Below are positions 11,949 through 21,800 of a stretch of 64,000 bases of DNA, piece after piece; within the stretch, counting starts at the first letter, position 1, and the number at the start of each line of letters is the position of its first letter. The DNA lies in assembly GCF_003368295.1 (NCBI RefSeq), contig NW_020525742.1, positions 175,442-239,441 of the forward strand, read 5' to 3'. This DNA is from Carassius auratus (Eukaryota; Chordata; Actinopteri; Cypriniformes; Cyprinidae). The translations under genes and the position numbers were made by a program. A model generated the notes under the pieces. The model was not told the origin of the DNA, did no database searches, and worked only from the letters and a program-made list of their open reading frames with translations.

Positions 11949-14235
11949 TCACCTGGCCTCAGGGATCTTGTGGAAGGTGTAGTAAACCTGTAAGAAGAAC
12001 TGCTGTGGGATCCCCTTCAGACCCAGAATATTCTGCACAACAAATGAAGCGGATTGACTCCTCACAGATCGTAAAGGACATTTAAGAAGCATGCAATGAA
12101 ATGAGGAGAGGCGTAAGTGATTGTTCTAGCGTGAGACTCTGACCTTGACCTGACCGAAGCCGATGGTGACAGCAGCAGCACAGGTGAAGCCTTTAATTAC
12201 TGGATATGAGATGAAGTCCAGGAGGAAACCTGATGAACAAACAGAGTGAAAATCAACATCAGATCAGCTGATTCGCACACACACACACACACACATTTTT
12301 CTTAAAATCTTTTAAAAAGTAATAAAAAACACATATAAATGCATATAATAATAATAATAATAATAATAATTGCTATTATAAATAATAATTAGTATTATTA
12401 CTATTATAATTAACTAATAATAATTATTATTAGGATTATTATTATCATTTAATAATAATAATAATAACATGATAATTTTAAAAAGAACATTTTAAATATA
12501 TTACTATTTATGAAAACACAAATGCTAAATTTAGCTTGTTTGGATTATTAAATGGATTATTTAATTTATGCATGAATTCACATTTCCTCATAATTTTTTT
12601 TTTTAATTGTTGCAACAACAACAACAATATTAAAAACAATATTTATAATTTTATTTCACAGTTGGAAAACAAATATATTCACTTTTTGGATAAATATTAT
12701 TTTCTGTTTATTTATTTGTTTCTATGTTTATTTTATTATGAACTACATTTAACAACTGCTCCAACTGTATTATTAATACATATTTAAAATATAAAATATT
12801 AATTGATATATGAATGTTTATGAAAACGCTTTTTTTGTACTAATTAAATATTAGTTTATTATTATTGATTATAAAAAAATAAAAAATAAAAAACAGCTAA
12901 GTTCGTTCTCGGGAAAATATTTATCTGTTATACTCGGTCACTTCCACAACCTCAGTTGCCACATTTTTAAAACCTGTTGCTACATTTTGGTGTGCGGCTT
13001 CACAGTCATGTACAGGAAGTTGCACAGGAAGTAATCGAATCTAATATTTACGTGTCAGAAAAAAACCCACAAACTTCCTGTTTTCAAGACGGCCCTGATT
13101 TACATGCGGCCGAGACTACTTTCACTTCTTGATGACAACACTTCAGTCAAAGTTTATGTAAACTTCGGCGTTTAAATAATCTTAGAATGTTAACAAATAA
13201 TATTTTCATAGTAAAAACATAGATATCTTTAAAAGTTTATTCTCAGTTCACTTGATGTTTCTACCGTTAACTAAAACTACTTAGACAAAAAAAAAAATGA
13301 CTAGAACTGAAATAAATTAAAAGCTGTTTATAAATATTTTAAACAAGAATTATTAAAACGTCCATAAAGATGACTATCTACCTCAAATTTTTATGAATCA
13401 CACACAAAAATATGACCTAAATAATAACATCAAAGAGATAGTTCTCCCAAAAATTTAAATTCTGTCATTAATATCTCACCCTCATGTCGTTACAAACCTG
13501 TAAGACTTTTGTTCCTCTTCAAAATGCGAATTAAGATATTTTTGATGAAATCCGAGAGCTTTATGACCCTGCAGCAATACAACTGATGTCACATGCACTA
13601 TTTTAATGATGTTCTTACTACCTTTCTGAGCCTTGAACGAGTCAGTTGCTAAGCTCTCGGATTAAATCAAAAATACCAAAACTTGTGTTTTGAAAATGAA
13701 CAAAGGTCTTACAGGTTTGGAACGACACAAGGGGTGTGTAATTAATGACAGAAACTATCCCTTTAAGCCCATTTTCATCTCACCCAGTCTGAGCAGAGCC
13801 ATTCCCGTCTGGATGATGCCGCACAGCAGTGTGAGCACCACCGCAAACACAGGATCTCCTCCGATATACGCTGAACACAGCAGGGACATGATGGCAGTCG
13901 GGCCCAGCGTGATGTCTTTAGATGTCCCAAATACACAATAGATGAAACCACCCATGAAGGCAGAATACAGGCCATACTGGAAAAACAAACAAACCTTGTG
14001 TCAAGAAAACCCTCCTCAGTCTCAGTCTCTGGAGGACTGTGAATGTTCGTACCTGCACAGGTAAACCAGCCACTTCTGCGTAGGCCAGAGCCTGAGGAAC
14101 TGTGGTCAAACCCACCGTCAGACCCGCGATCAGGTCCATCTTCAGCCAGGTCAGGTTATACCTGGGCATCCAGGTGAGTATGGGAAAATAGGAGCGCAGG
14201 GCGGCATACCAGGGGATATCTGTCACCCACTCCAT
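7396..14235 (-). CDS. slc26a11: sodium-independent sulfate anion transporter (SLC26A11)
   Basis: Multi-pass SLC26/SulP anion transporter moving sulfate, with chloride also reported for the family. There are 15 coding exons: 14235-14053, 13976-13784, 12229-12144, 12032-11953, 11842-11700, 11624-11446, 10101-10029, 9948-9898, 9818-9758, 9669-9614, 9539-9399, 9326-9199, 7916-7817, 7736-7603 and 7512-7396. All have GT/AG sites and matching phases and give 574 aa (human is about 606). The N-terminus holds the SulP core: LKMDLIAGLTVGLTTVPQAL, then YGLYSAFMGG and GTSKDITLGPTAIMSLL. The middle has GLAVIPLMGVLESIA and YPVTGSFGRTAVN. A C-terminal STAS domain spans about residues 459-570 (CLVLDCSHVSSLDFT). 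An in-frame stop lies 18 codons upstream of the chosen Met. A non-coding first exon may lie at the divergent promoter shared with sgsh. No disabling change was seen. Confidence 0.95.
8657..8986. mobile_element. MITE family A, copy 1 (TAGTGCTGTCAAA ends)
   Basis: A 330-bp element in slc26a11 intron 12 with long imperfect terminal inverted repeats. The left end reads TAGTGCTGTCAAATGATTAA and the right end is the inverse, ending TTTGATAGCACTA. The interior is an AT-rich imperfect palindrome. It carries no coding capacity. Related copies lie at 29122 and 45725. Confidence 0.8.
10303..10432. repeat. (TA)n tract inside a perfect 23-bp inverted repeat
   Basis: An uninterrupted TA run of about 80 bp is flanked by perfect 23-bp inverted arms at 10303-10325 and 10410-10432, so the whole segment can fold into one hairpin or cruciform. 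It lies in slc26a11 intron 6. Confidence 0.85.
10820..10886. repeat. 67-bp AT-rich palindrome
   Basis: The arms 10820-10844 and 10861-10886 are inverted copies (GAATAATAATGATTG then AATGCATTTA), with one extra base in the right arm. The segment can form a hairpin. It lies in slc26a11 intron 6. Confidence 0.75.
11177..11237. repeat. (TA)n microsatellite
   Basis: Simple TA dinucleotide run of about 60 bp in slc26a11 intron 6. Confidence 0.9.
13432..13765. mobile_element. MITE, AAAGRGATAGTT-type ends
   Basis: The left end AAAGAGATAGTTCTCCCAAA and the right end ...CAGAAACTATCCCTTTA are inverted. Inside are CTCACCCTCATGTCGTTACA on one side and its inverse-like GTTTGGAACGACACAAGGGG on the other. 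This is the common fish palindromic MITE layout. It ends about 19 bp from the 3' (donor) edge of slc26a11 exon 2. Confidence 0.75.
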
Positions 14236-14949
14236 CAGAAGATCCCAGATCTGCTGACCTTCAGCTCCAACAAAACACCATCAGTTAAGGATCAAGAAAA
14301 GAGCTGTAGTGCTTCATCCAGGATGTTGAACGCCGCTCGGATGGTGTGGACAAACAATGATGTGGCAGGGTTCACGGGAAGGGTGGAGCTATCAAGCTCT
14401 TCTTAGCTGTGTGCTAGTCAAAGGGTTTCTTCTTGTTTTTGGAAAGTCCATCTGTGGAGAATTCAACACCACTAGTTAGTAAAACCAACCTGAACTACAA
14501 GACAGCGTGATAGCCTGCTATAAAACACATGATCACCAGATGCAAACACTGCTGATGTAATGTGAATCATACAGTAATAAAAACATATGGTTGTTCATCC
14601 TGTTTTTTATTAGTAGTACTTAAATCAGCATACATTTAAACAGCAGTAAAAAAATTACTTTATGTATAAATATATTCAAATAAAAATAATATTATTTTTA
14701 TTTAGTTATTATTATTTGCATTTGCATTACAGAAAAAAATACCTCTGTAATGAGATGCAAAATGCAAAGAATAAAAATAATTTTGGCTGTAAAAAATACC
14801 CTTAAAATGTATAAAATTACAAATTCTAGCATAAATATATTGTCATTACCAATAATGCATTATTACATGCGGTTGTATCTATGTTTTACATTCAAGTAGC
14901 AAGATTTTATTGATTCATTTTTTTTAACACACTTGTAAAAATATATTCC

Positions 14950-15020
<71 letters not shown>

Positions 15021-15052
15021 CATTTCAATAACAATATACAAATTGCTAAATT

Positions 15053-15118
<66 letters not shown>

Positions 15119-15297
15119 CAAGCAAGCATCGCAATGGTCCTAAAATACAGTTAAAACTGATTAGGTAAGACTTTTGACATGAATCATATGACATTTTAAA
15201 AGGATCTCATGATCTGAAAACCCAGTGCAATGCAAATCGAAGAAGAGCATTTGTAAAAAAAAAAAAAGAAAAAAAAAAAAAAAAAAAAACATACTAA

Positions 15298-15347
<50 letters not shown>

Positions 15348-15589
15348 TCAGTTAGATAATAGTATTTACAAACCGAACTGAAAGTTGAGATCAGTGATAA
15401 GAGGCACAATGTGAAATCAAGTTAAAGATCAAACCTCAGAGATGCCTTTGAGCCTCGCGCTTCATCGGAGTTCAAACATTCCGCTGCAGTGATCTCTTTA
15501 TTTACATCAAACCACAGATAAACAATGAAACATTTGAGGAATCAAAGCGACTCCAGCGGGTCTCGCGCTCTGTTTGACATGAGACTCAA
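14236..15589. other. slc26a11 5' flank with microsatellite cluster
   Basis: This stretch lies between the first coding exon of slc26a11 and the divergent promoter and probably contains a 5'UTR intron. A splice-acceptor-like GTCAGCAG lies about 18 bp upstream of the slc26a11 ATG on the minus strand. It holds a (TA)n run (14952-15019), an (AAAG)n run (about 15052-15118), an A-rich run (15256-15290) and a (TAA)n run (15298-15347). No coding exon was recognised. Confidence 0.6.
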
Positions 15590-15838
15590 CAACAGCCCTT
15601 CTGCTGGCGTCAGCGGCGACGCGCGACGCGATTGGCCGAGGCGTCGCGTCAGCTGACCGTGGTCATGTGATGGATTCACTCACATGATGGCGGAAGTTTG
15701 TCTCGCTGAGTGTAAACAAAGTACAAACTTTCCCGTTAGCTTTACTAACATTTCTGCATCAGAAGTTGGTTTTCCACCTGCCAGAAAACGTTATTAGAAG
15801 AAGAAGTAGAAACGTCTCTGAAGCCAAATGACACTAAA
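15590..15838. promoter_or_regulatory. divergent promoter of slc26a11 and sgsh
   Basis: A CpG-rich block sits between the two divergent genes. It has an inverted CCAAT (ATTGG, 15631-15635) and the palindromic E-box GTCAGCTGAC (15648-15657). It also has GTCATGTGAT (15662-15671) and CTCACATGAT (15679-15688), both one or two bases from the CLEAR consensus GTCACGTGAC bound by TFEB-family factors. An ATGGCGGAAG motif (15686-15695) resembles YY1/ETS sites. SGSH is a known CLEAR-network lysosomal gene. That these sites act here is inference. Confidence 0.6.
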
Positions 15839-16000
15839 ATGTGGCTCGTGTGGACTTTGTTGTGTCTTCTGATTTGTTGAGAGTGCAGAAGAAGAAACGT
15901 GCTTTTCATCATCGGTGTGTAATAAAACACGATCATGTTTTTTTTTTTTTTTTTTTTTTTTGCCACTACTGATTTGACAAAATAACTAGTTTATGCAGCA

Positions 16001-16365
16001 ATGTCTGTGTTGTTGCATTTATCTTTGTGTTGTTTTAACGTTGTTTTGCTGTTATGGTTTATTAAGTTTGTATTGATGTTTGTAGTGTTATGTTTAATTA
16101 ACGTTGTTTTGAGGTTTATACTGTTATGTTGTATTGATTTTTATATTGTTATGGTTAATCAACGTTGTTTTGATGCTTATATTATGTTGTATTGATGTTT
16201 GTATTGTTATGTTTAATTAATGTTGTTTTGATGTTTGTATTATGTTGCTTTGAAGCTTGTATTGTTATGTTGTATTAACATTGTTTTGATGCTTGTATTG
16301 TTATGTTGTATTGATGCTTGTATTGTTATGTTGTATTAATGTTGTGTTTATGTTGTGTTGTACAA
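16001..16365. repeat. minisatellite, about 36-bp unit
   Basis: Tandem copies of a unit like TTGTTTTGATGCTTGTATTG followed by TTATGTTGTATTAAC fill this interval, with some units shortened. The array runs up to the splice acceptor of the damaged second exon of the sgsh pseudogene (16370/16371). Confidence 0.85.
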
Positions 16366-17689
16366 CGCAGCTGATGATGGTTTACAACAACACTGTGGTC
16401 CAGACCCCTCATCTCCGAGCTTCTGTTTTAGATGAGATGAGAGTGCAGCTATCTTATGACTATAAACAGAATGACTCCTTGTTAACAACATTATATATAT
16501 ATATATCCAGTATTGAGGAAAAAAACAGCTTATGATTTGTTACTGGAAGCATGAACTAGTAAAACTTGGAAAATTTTGGAGTCATACTGAATTCATGATT
16601 GCTGTTTTTGGGAAAGGTATCATTGGGAAAAAACATGTGGGTCCAGGGCCTGTGTACCCGTTTGATTTCGTCTACACAGAAGAGACTGATTCCATTCTTC
16701 AGATGGGTCGGAATATCACCAAGATCAAGCTCCTAGTCCGTAAGTTCTTCCGAAGCCAGAAAGAAAAGAGGAGTGAGACAGAAGAGGAACGGCCGTTCTT
16801 TCTCTACGTGGCATTCCATAATCCTCACAACTGTGGCAATTCCCAGCCTCAGTATGGAATGTTCTGTGAAAAGTTTGGGAATGGGGAGAATTCCGGATTG
16901 GGAGCCAAAGTATTACTCTCCAGATCAGGTCAAGGTGAGCCTGTTTTAATAAAGAAAAATTTAAACGGTCATAAGTTGAGTTTCCTAACCATCAAGTTTC
17001 TTCATATTTGACTAGGTAGCGTACTTTATTCCAGACCCTTCTGCAGCGAGGGCGGATATTGCGGCCTAATACACAACGGTCAGCCGGCTGGAACAAGGTT
17101 ATATATTTTACACCACTCACAGTAATATTGAAATGTTTGCTTGCATAGATCTTTACAAATCTTCTGCTTGATTTCGAAGGTGTCGGTCTGGTTTTTCAAG
17201 AACTATGGGATGTGGGATATGAAATTGACACTCTGGTGATCTACAGCTCAGATAACGGAATTCCGTTTCCCAATGGTGGCACAAACCTGTACGGCTCAGG
17301 TGTGAAGGAACCCATGCTGGTCTCCTCACCTGAACACCAGCAGCGTTGGGGGCAGGTTAGCCAGTCTTACGTCACTCTGCTGGGTAAGAGCCAATCAATA
17401 GCTTGATCAGTTGATATCAGGAACATGTGAAGAAGGTAAACTAATGTGCACAGCTCATAGACTCTCATGGGCATTGAGAGTTGTGCTATAACTACTTTTA
17501 ACCACTAGGTGGTGCTGTACGCCTGTGTTTAAGAAAACTCTGCACCTCGAGCACTTGTTTCTGTGATTGAGGTCAGAGTATAGAAATACTGTTACTGACT
17601 GGCAGATTTAAGAAAACATCAGTACGATAATTGTTTGTATCGGAAGATATTTGTACTACACTTTTTTTATATATACAAATAGCCAAATA

Positions 17690-18835
17690 TTCATATCACT
17701 CTAAAACACAACATTTCCGATGAAACTCATTTATGTATTTTAGACCAAATGAGTTTTTGTACAATTTAGAAAAACTACATCTCACTATTACACCATTTTG
17801 CTCTTGTTTCTTTTTTTCGAGTCTAGAAAATAATACATATATATTTTTTTTTACTGTACGACAAATTGTTACCAGCAAAGCATATGTGAATGATGAATAG
17901 CAAGTTTTCCATACAAATATTTGTTTCCTGACAAATGACTGCCAATTAAACAAAATTTTAATTGTTTATACAATATAAAAAGGTGTCTTTCATTGTTGCA
18001 CCTTTTCGCACTAGATTCTTTGTCTGCGATCACATTTTATATATACTCGAATTATTGCCAGTGTAACATTTTATGTTTTTACAAATCACAAGTTGTTCAC
18101 ATGATATTATAAAATGGCATACCTCATTATTGCACATTTTTGTGCAAGATGCTATGTTTAAGGTTACATTTCAATATTTACTCAAACTATTGCCAATTAA
18201 ATTGTTACCAACATAGTGTCTGTGTACAACAAAGTTTTTTGTACAGATGTAGAAATAATTAAATGGCATCTCTCTATTACACCTTATTGCATTCGTTTCT
18301 GTGTTTCAAGTCTAGATAATAGCACGGATATATATTCTACTGTACGACAAATTGCATAGAAAATGTGTATAACAATTTCCTTTTCTATGAATCGGATGTT
18401 CATACAATATTCCGAAATGGCTTCCTTTCATTAGCGCACATTTTCATGCTGGTTCTGTGTTTGAGGTCACATTTTTGTATTTACATAAATTATTACCAGT
18501 GCAACATTTTATATTTGTACAAATCGCAAGTTATTCGTACAACATAAAAGAATAGCATCCCTCACTATTACAAATTTTCGCAATTGGTTCTAAGTCCATA
18601 TTTTTTATTTACTGAAAGTCAATATAATATTGTCAATTGTTGTCAATATAATAACCTTCTTTTTCTATTTCTATGAATCAAAAGTTATTCATTCGATATT
18701 ATAAAATGGCGTCCCTCATTATTGCACCTTTTCGCACTTGATTCTATGTTTAAGGTCATATCTTTCTATTTACTCACAGATTATCGGCAGTTTAACAACA
18801 TTTTCTTGTGAGTTAATTGTATGTCACTTTAAAAC
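17690..18835. repeat. degenerate tandem array, about 135-155 bp monomer
   Basis: Within the last intron of the sgsh pseudogene a monomer recurs with the landmarks ATAAAATGGC.TCCCTCATTA, then TTGCACCTTTTCGCACT.GAT, then TATTTACTCAAATTATTGCC and GTACAAATCACAAGTT. Landmark positions are near 17972, 18108, 18257, 18410, 18547 and 18702. About seven or eight diverged copies are present. Confidence 0.8.
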
Positions 18836-19486
18836 AGCCTCTCTCACATATTCCCCAGACATCACTCCCACCGTACTGGACTGGTTTTCTTTGCCATATC
18901 CATCATACAGTCTCTCAGGGTCAGGTTTCAGGTCAGTCTCTTCTCCCAGCCCTGATCTCAGAACCGTCCTGGGTCACCGTCTATGCCAGCCAGAGTCTCC
19001 ACCAGGTCACTATGTTTTATCCAATGTGCTTCGTCCGTCAGGGCCACTACCGCCTCCTGCACAACATGCACTACCACATGCCCTTCCCTATAGACCAGTG
19101 TCCCCTACCCTACCTTCCAGGATCTGTTAAATCTGTTAAACCCACAGGCTGGTTTAAGACTCTAAAGCAGTATTACTACAGGTCGAGGTGGGAGCTGTTT
19201 GACCTCCAGTCAGATCTGACTGAGAGGCAGAACCTAGCTGGTGATCCGGCCCACACCCCGGGTCTGGAGAGCCTGAGGGATCAGCTGCTGAAGTGGCAGT
19301 GGCAAACAGAGCATCCGTGGGTGTGTGAGCCGGATGCCGTCCTCGAGACCAAGCTGTACAATGGACTATAAGTGCCTCAAATCTGAGAGAAAACTCTATA
19401 AACTTTTTATGATTCAGGTTCACTCTTTAACTGGAGTAAAATGAGAGCTGTAGGATCATATTTTTATTTTATATGTTGACAATGTT

Positions 19487-19492
19487 AATAAA
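19487..19492 (+). terminator. poly(A) signal AATAAA of the sgsh pseudogene
   Basis: Canonical AATAAA 116 bp downstream of the ancestral sgsh stop codon. It is still intact although the gene is not. Confidence 0.6.
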
Positions 19493-20470
19493 ACATAAGT
19501 CAACATTATTGCATCTCTTTTATTATATCTCTTTCTTATTTATACCTCTTCTTTATTTGAAAATATTTGATCGTATTTTATTTGACAGTGTTTTCATTAC
19601 CCTAGACTCCAAATACATGTCCTCTGCCTGCCTAGTTTCATTTCTGAGAGATTGTCAATTAATTATCTTTATCACAATTATCTGTATAATTGTTATAATT
19701 GTAATATATATTTTATATTTGTCATCTCAATATACCTAAGAACAACATATAAAAATATTTTTATTTTATTTAAAATATAATTTTTATTATTATATGCATA
19801 ACTTCTTGACTATGATTTCAAAATTACATCGTTGTATTTACATTTTGTATTATTGTTTTATTACAAATAACATTGGTTTGGAATAATACTAATATTTTAA
19901 TGATAATAGTAGTAATAACAATAAAAATAAACATTACTTTTTGGCTTCTTAAATATAATGTCATAGCCTAAGGAACTAGATTTTCAAATAATTTTTGGAC
20001 TTGATTGTTTTTGTGATTACTCGAGTTTGTTATGGCTGTTTGAATTAATATATTGAACGTGCTCTCTCATTTAAATGATTTAGAAATCTGCCAACAGGTG
20101 ATTACAGAGGAGTCAATAAATCAATATTTGAAATCACTTATTAATAAGACTTAATTTTAAGGTACTACGCACTTAGATTTCCTTTAGCAATTATTTAAAA
20201 ATGATTCGATATTGTTATACTTTTTTTGATGTGCTTCTTTACGCGCGGGATTTACTCTTTTCTAATTTGCGCTGTGACGCCAGAAAGACGTTTATTGATC
20301 AATATAGACAGGTTCGGTGGCAGAGAAACAATATTAAACCGTCACACATCACATCCAACTGACGTTAAAGGCTCCCCAAGCCGTCTCCAAACGCGCTAAG
20401 ACGCGCAAATCAATCCTATTGGCCGGAAATATGAATCATCTAGTGGGGAATGACGAACGAGATCACGATT
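19493..20470. other. intergenic region sgsh-npb
   Basis: AT-rich non-coding DNA. The last 200 bp become GC-richer and form the npb promoter zone, with a TGACGTTA CRE-like half-site near 20360 and an inverted CCAAT (ATTGG) near 20419. Nothing else is recognised. Confidence 0.55.
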
Positions 20471-20478
20471 CCGAGGGG

Positions 20479-20490
20479 TATATATATAAA
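20479..20490 (+). promoter_or_regulatory. npb: npb TATA box
   Basis: TATATATATAAA lies about 80-90 bp upstream of the npb start codon, inside otherwise GC-richer DNA. This is a typical focused promoter for a regulated neuropeptide gene. Transcription would start around 20510. Confidence 0.65.
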
Positions 20491-20568
20491 CTCCAGATGT
20501 GCAGATCATCAATCTGAAAGCTACGAAGCATCATAGACCACAGCACACGCGTTTAGGTTCAGTGCGCA

Positions 20569-21121
20569 ATGGAGAGGTCCGTCAGATCCGTGCTGGTGTT
20601 CGTGGTTGTTTCCATCCTCATCTCCAGCCATCCCACAGACGCCTGGTACAAGCAGTCCACCGGGCCGAGCTATTATTCCGTCGGGAGAGCCTCGGGTCTG
20701 CTGTCCGGGATCCGGAGGTCGCCCTATGTGCGCAGATCTGAGACAGAATCAGCGCTGGACAGCAGCGAGACCCCCGGCGTCTCCAACAGCGTGATGCCCG
20801 ACTTCAGCAGCAGACAAACTCCAGTTCTTAAAAACATGGTAAATTCTACTATACTGATGAAAAACATAGGCTATATATACTTTATTTAAATGTTGTTTAT
20901 GTAAAAGTTTATGCAATTTTTGTATAAATTAAAAATGTAACATTATAGCCCAATGCTTAACTGAGAAGTTACTTAGTATTTGATTAGAAATATATATGTA
21001 ACTTGAAAAAAAAAAATTAAACAAAATATTTTTCTTCATATTTACATAAAATATTACTATCGATCAATTTACAATGCAATACGAATCATACTTGATGTGT
21101 ATTCAAATATGGATTGAAATA

Positions 21122-21179
<58 letters not shown>

Positions 21180-21312
21180 CCTACTTTTATATTTTCAAAT
21201 GCTAAAATTGTCTTACAAATGAAAATGTTGTTTTAACATTAAAACCCATAAAAATTTATATTTTTGTTGCCTTCAGCATCTTTTGAAATAATGAAATGAC
21301 TTGATTAATAAC

Positions 21313-21397
<85 letters not shown>

Positions 21398-21611
21398 CTT
21401 GGTATTTCTAAATAAAAAGACAGGACCAATTCCTGCACAGAAATTCCTATTCAAGCGTTTTACATTACGTTTTTCCCCTCAGGCCATCTGCGTAAAGGAC
21501 ATCTCCCCAAACCTTCAGAGCTGCGAGCTGGTTCAGGACGGTTCAAGCACGTTTCGGTGCAAAGCAGAAGTGTTTCTGTCGCTCGACTCTCTGGACTGCT
21601 TCACCTCCTGA
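20569..21611 (+). CDS. npb: prepro-neuropeptide B
   Basis: Precursor of neuropeptide B, the ligand of NPBWR-type Gi-coupled receptors, made in brain and released by the secretory pathway. Two coding exons, 20569-20838 and 21483-21611, join in phase 0 through GTAAAT/CCCTCAG sites and give 132 aa (human about 125). Residues 1-25 form a signal peptide, cut before Trp26 as in all NPB/NPW peptides. The mature 29-residue peptide spans 26-54: it starts WYKQSTGPSYYSVGR, contains ASGLLSGIRRSPY, and is followed by the dibasic Arg55-Arg56 cleavage site. An internal Arg49-Arg50 could give a shorter form. Exon 2 encodes a conserved tail with four cysteines (93, 104, 116, 129), ending FLSLDSLDCFTS. NPW is excluded by the SPYV end and by the tail. 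The next gene, gnav1, is convergent. Confidence 0.96.
21126..21385. repeat. two (TA)n microsatellites in the npb intron
   Basis: TA dinucleotide runs at about 21126-21176 and 21319-21385, about 140 bp apart. The second lies about 100 bp before the exon 2 acceptor. Confidence 0.9.
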
Positions 21612-21794
21612 GCGGAACCGGTCCACCCCCTCCTCCTCCCCGACCCAAAGTCTCTTCCATTTCAGGAGTATTTACAGCCAAGGCAGTGAGGCGCGCTGTT
21701 GACGTTGAATGTTTACTTGATTTACACCAGGGGTGTTCAGCGCTGCTCCTGAAGATACACTTTCCAGCAAAGTTTAGTTAGCCCATGTACCAAT

Positions 21795-21800
21795 AATAAA
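21795..21800 (+). terminator. npb: npb poly(A) signal
   Basis: AATAAA located 184 bp after the npb stop codon, followed by a T/G-rich stretch. Confidence 0.7.

Larger units (their letters stand above)
15839..19371 (+). pseudogene. sgsh: sgsh (N-sulfoglucosamine sulfohydrolase) pseudogene
   Basis: SGSH is the lysosomal sulfatase that removes N-linked sulfate from heparan sulfate. Recognisable exons: 15839-15914 (signal peptide MWLVWTLLCLLIC, then NVLFII), about 16371-16430 (ADD and YNNTVVQTPHLRA), 16617-16934 (GIIGKKHVGPGPVYPFDF to EKFGNGE), 17016-17097 (YFIPDPSAARADIAA), 17180-17383 (SSDNGIPFPNGGTNLYGSG) and 18859-19371 (ITPTVLDWFSLPYPSY to LYNGL). Disablements: TGA at 15878-15880; a deletion leaving 4 nt between ADD and YNN; no exon with the CSPSR formylglycine site; a frameshift near 16870-16885; CAA-to-TAA at 17067-17069; frameshifts at about 18905-18935 and 19095-19150. 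Most splice sites are still GT/AG, and the 3' exon remains well conserved, so decay looks fairly recent. A functional copy may exist elsewhere in the genome. Confidence 0.93.

Noticed and set aside
15686..15796. Short ORF starting ATGATGGCGGAAG upstream of sgsh
   Set aside because: The ATG lies in a YY1/ETS-like promoter motif and the peptide has no resemblance to SGSH; the signal-peptide ATG at 15839 fits the family.
15878..15880. Selenocysteine reading of the TGA in sgsh
   Set aside because: SGSH is not a selenoprotein and other lesions (missing catalytic exon, TAA, frameshifts) already make this a pseudogene.
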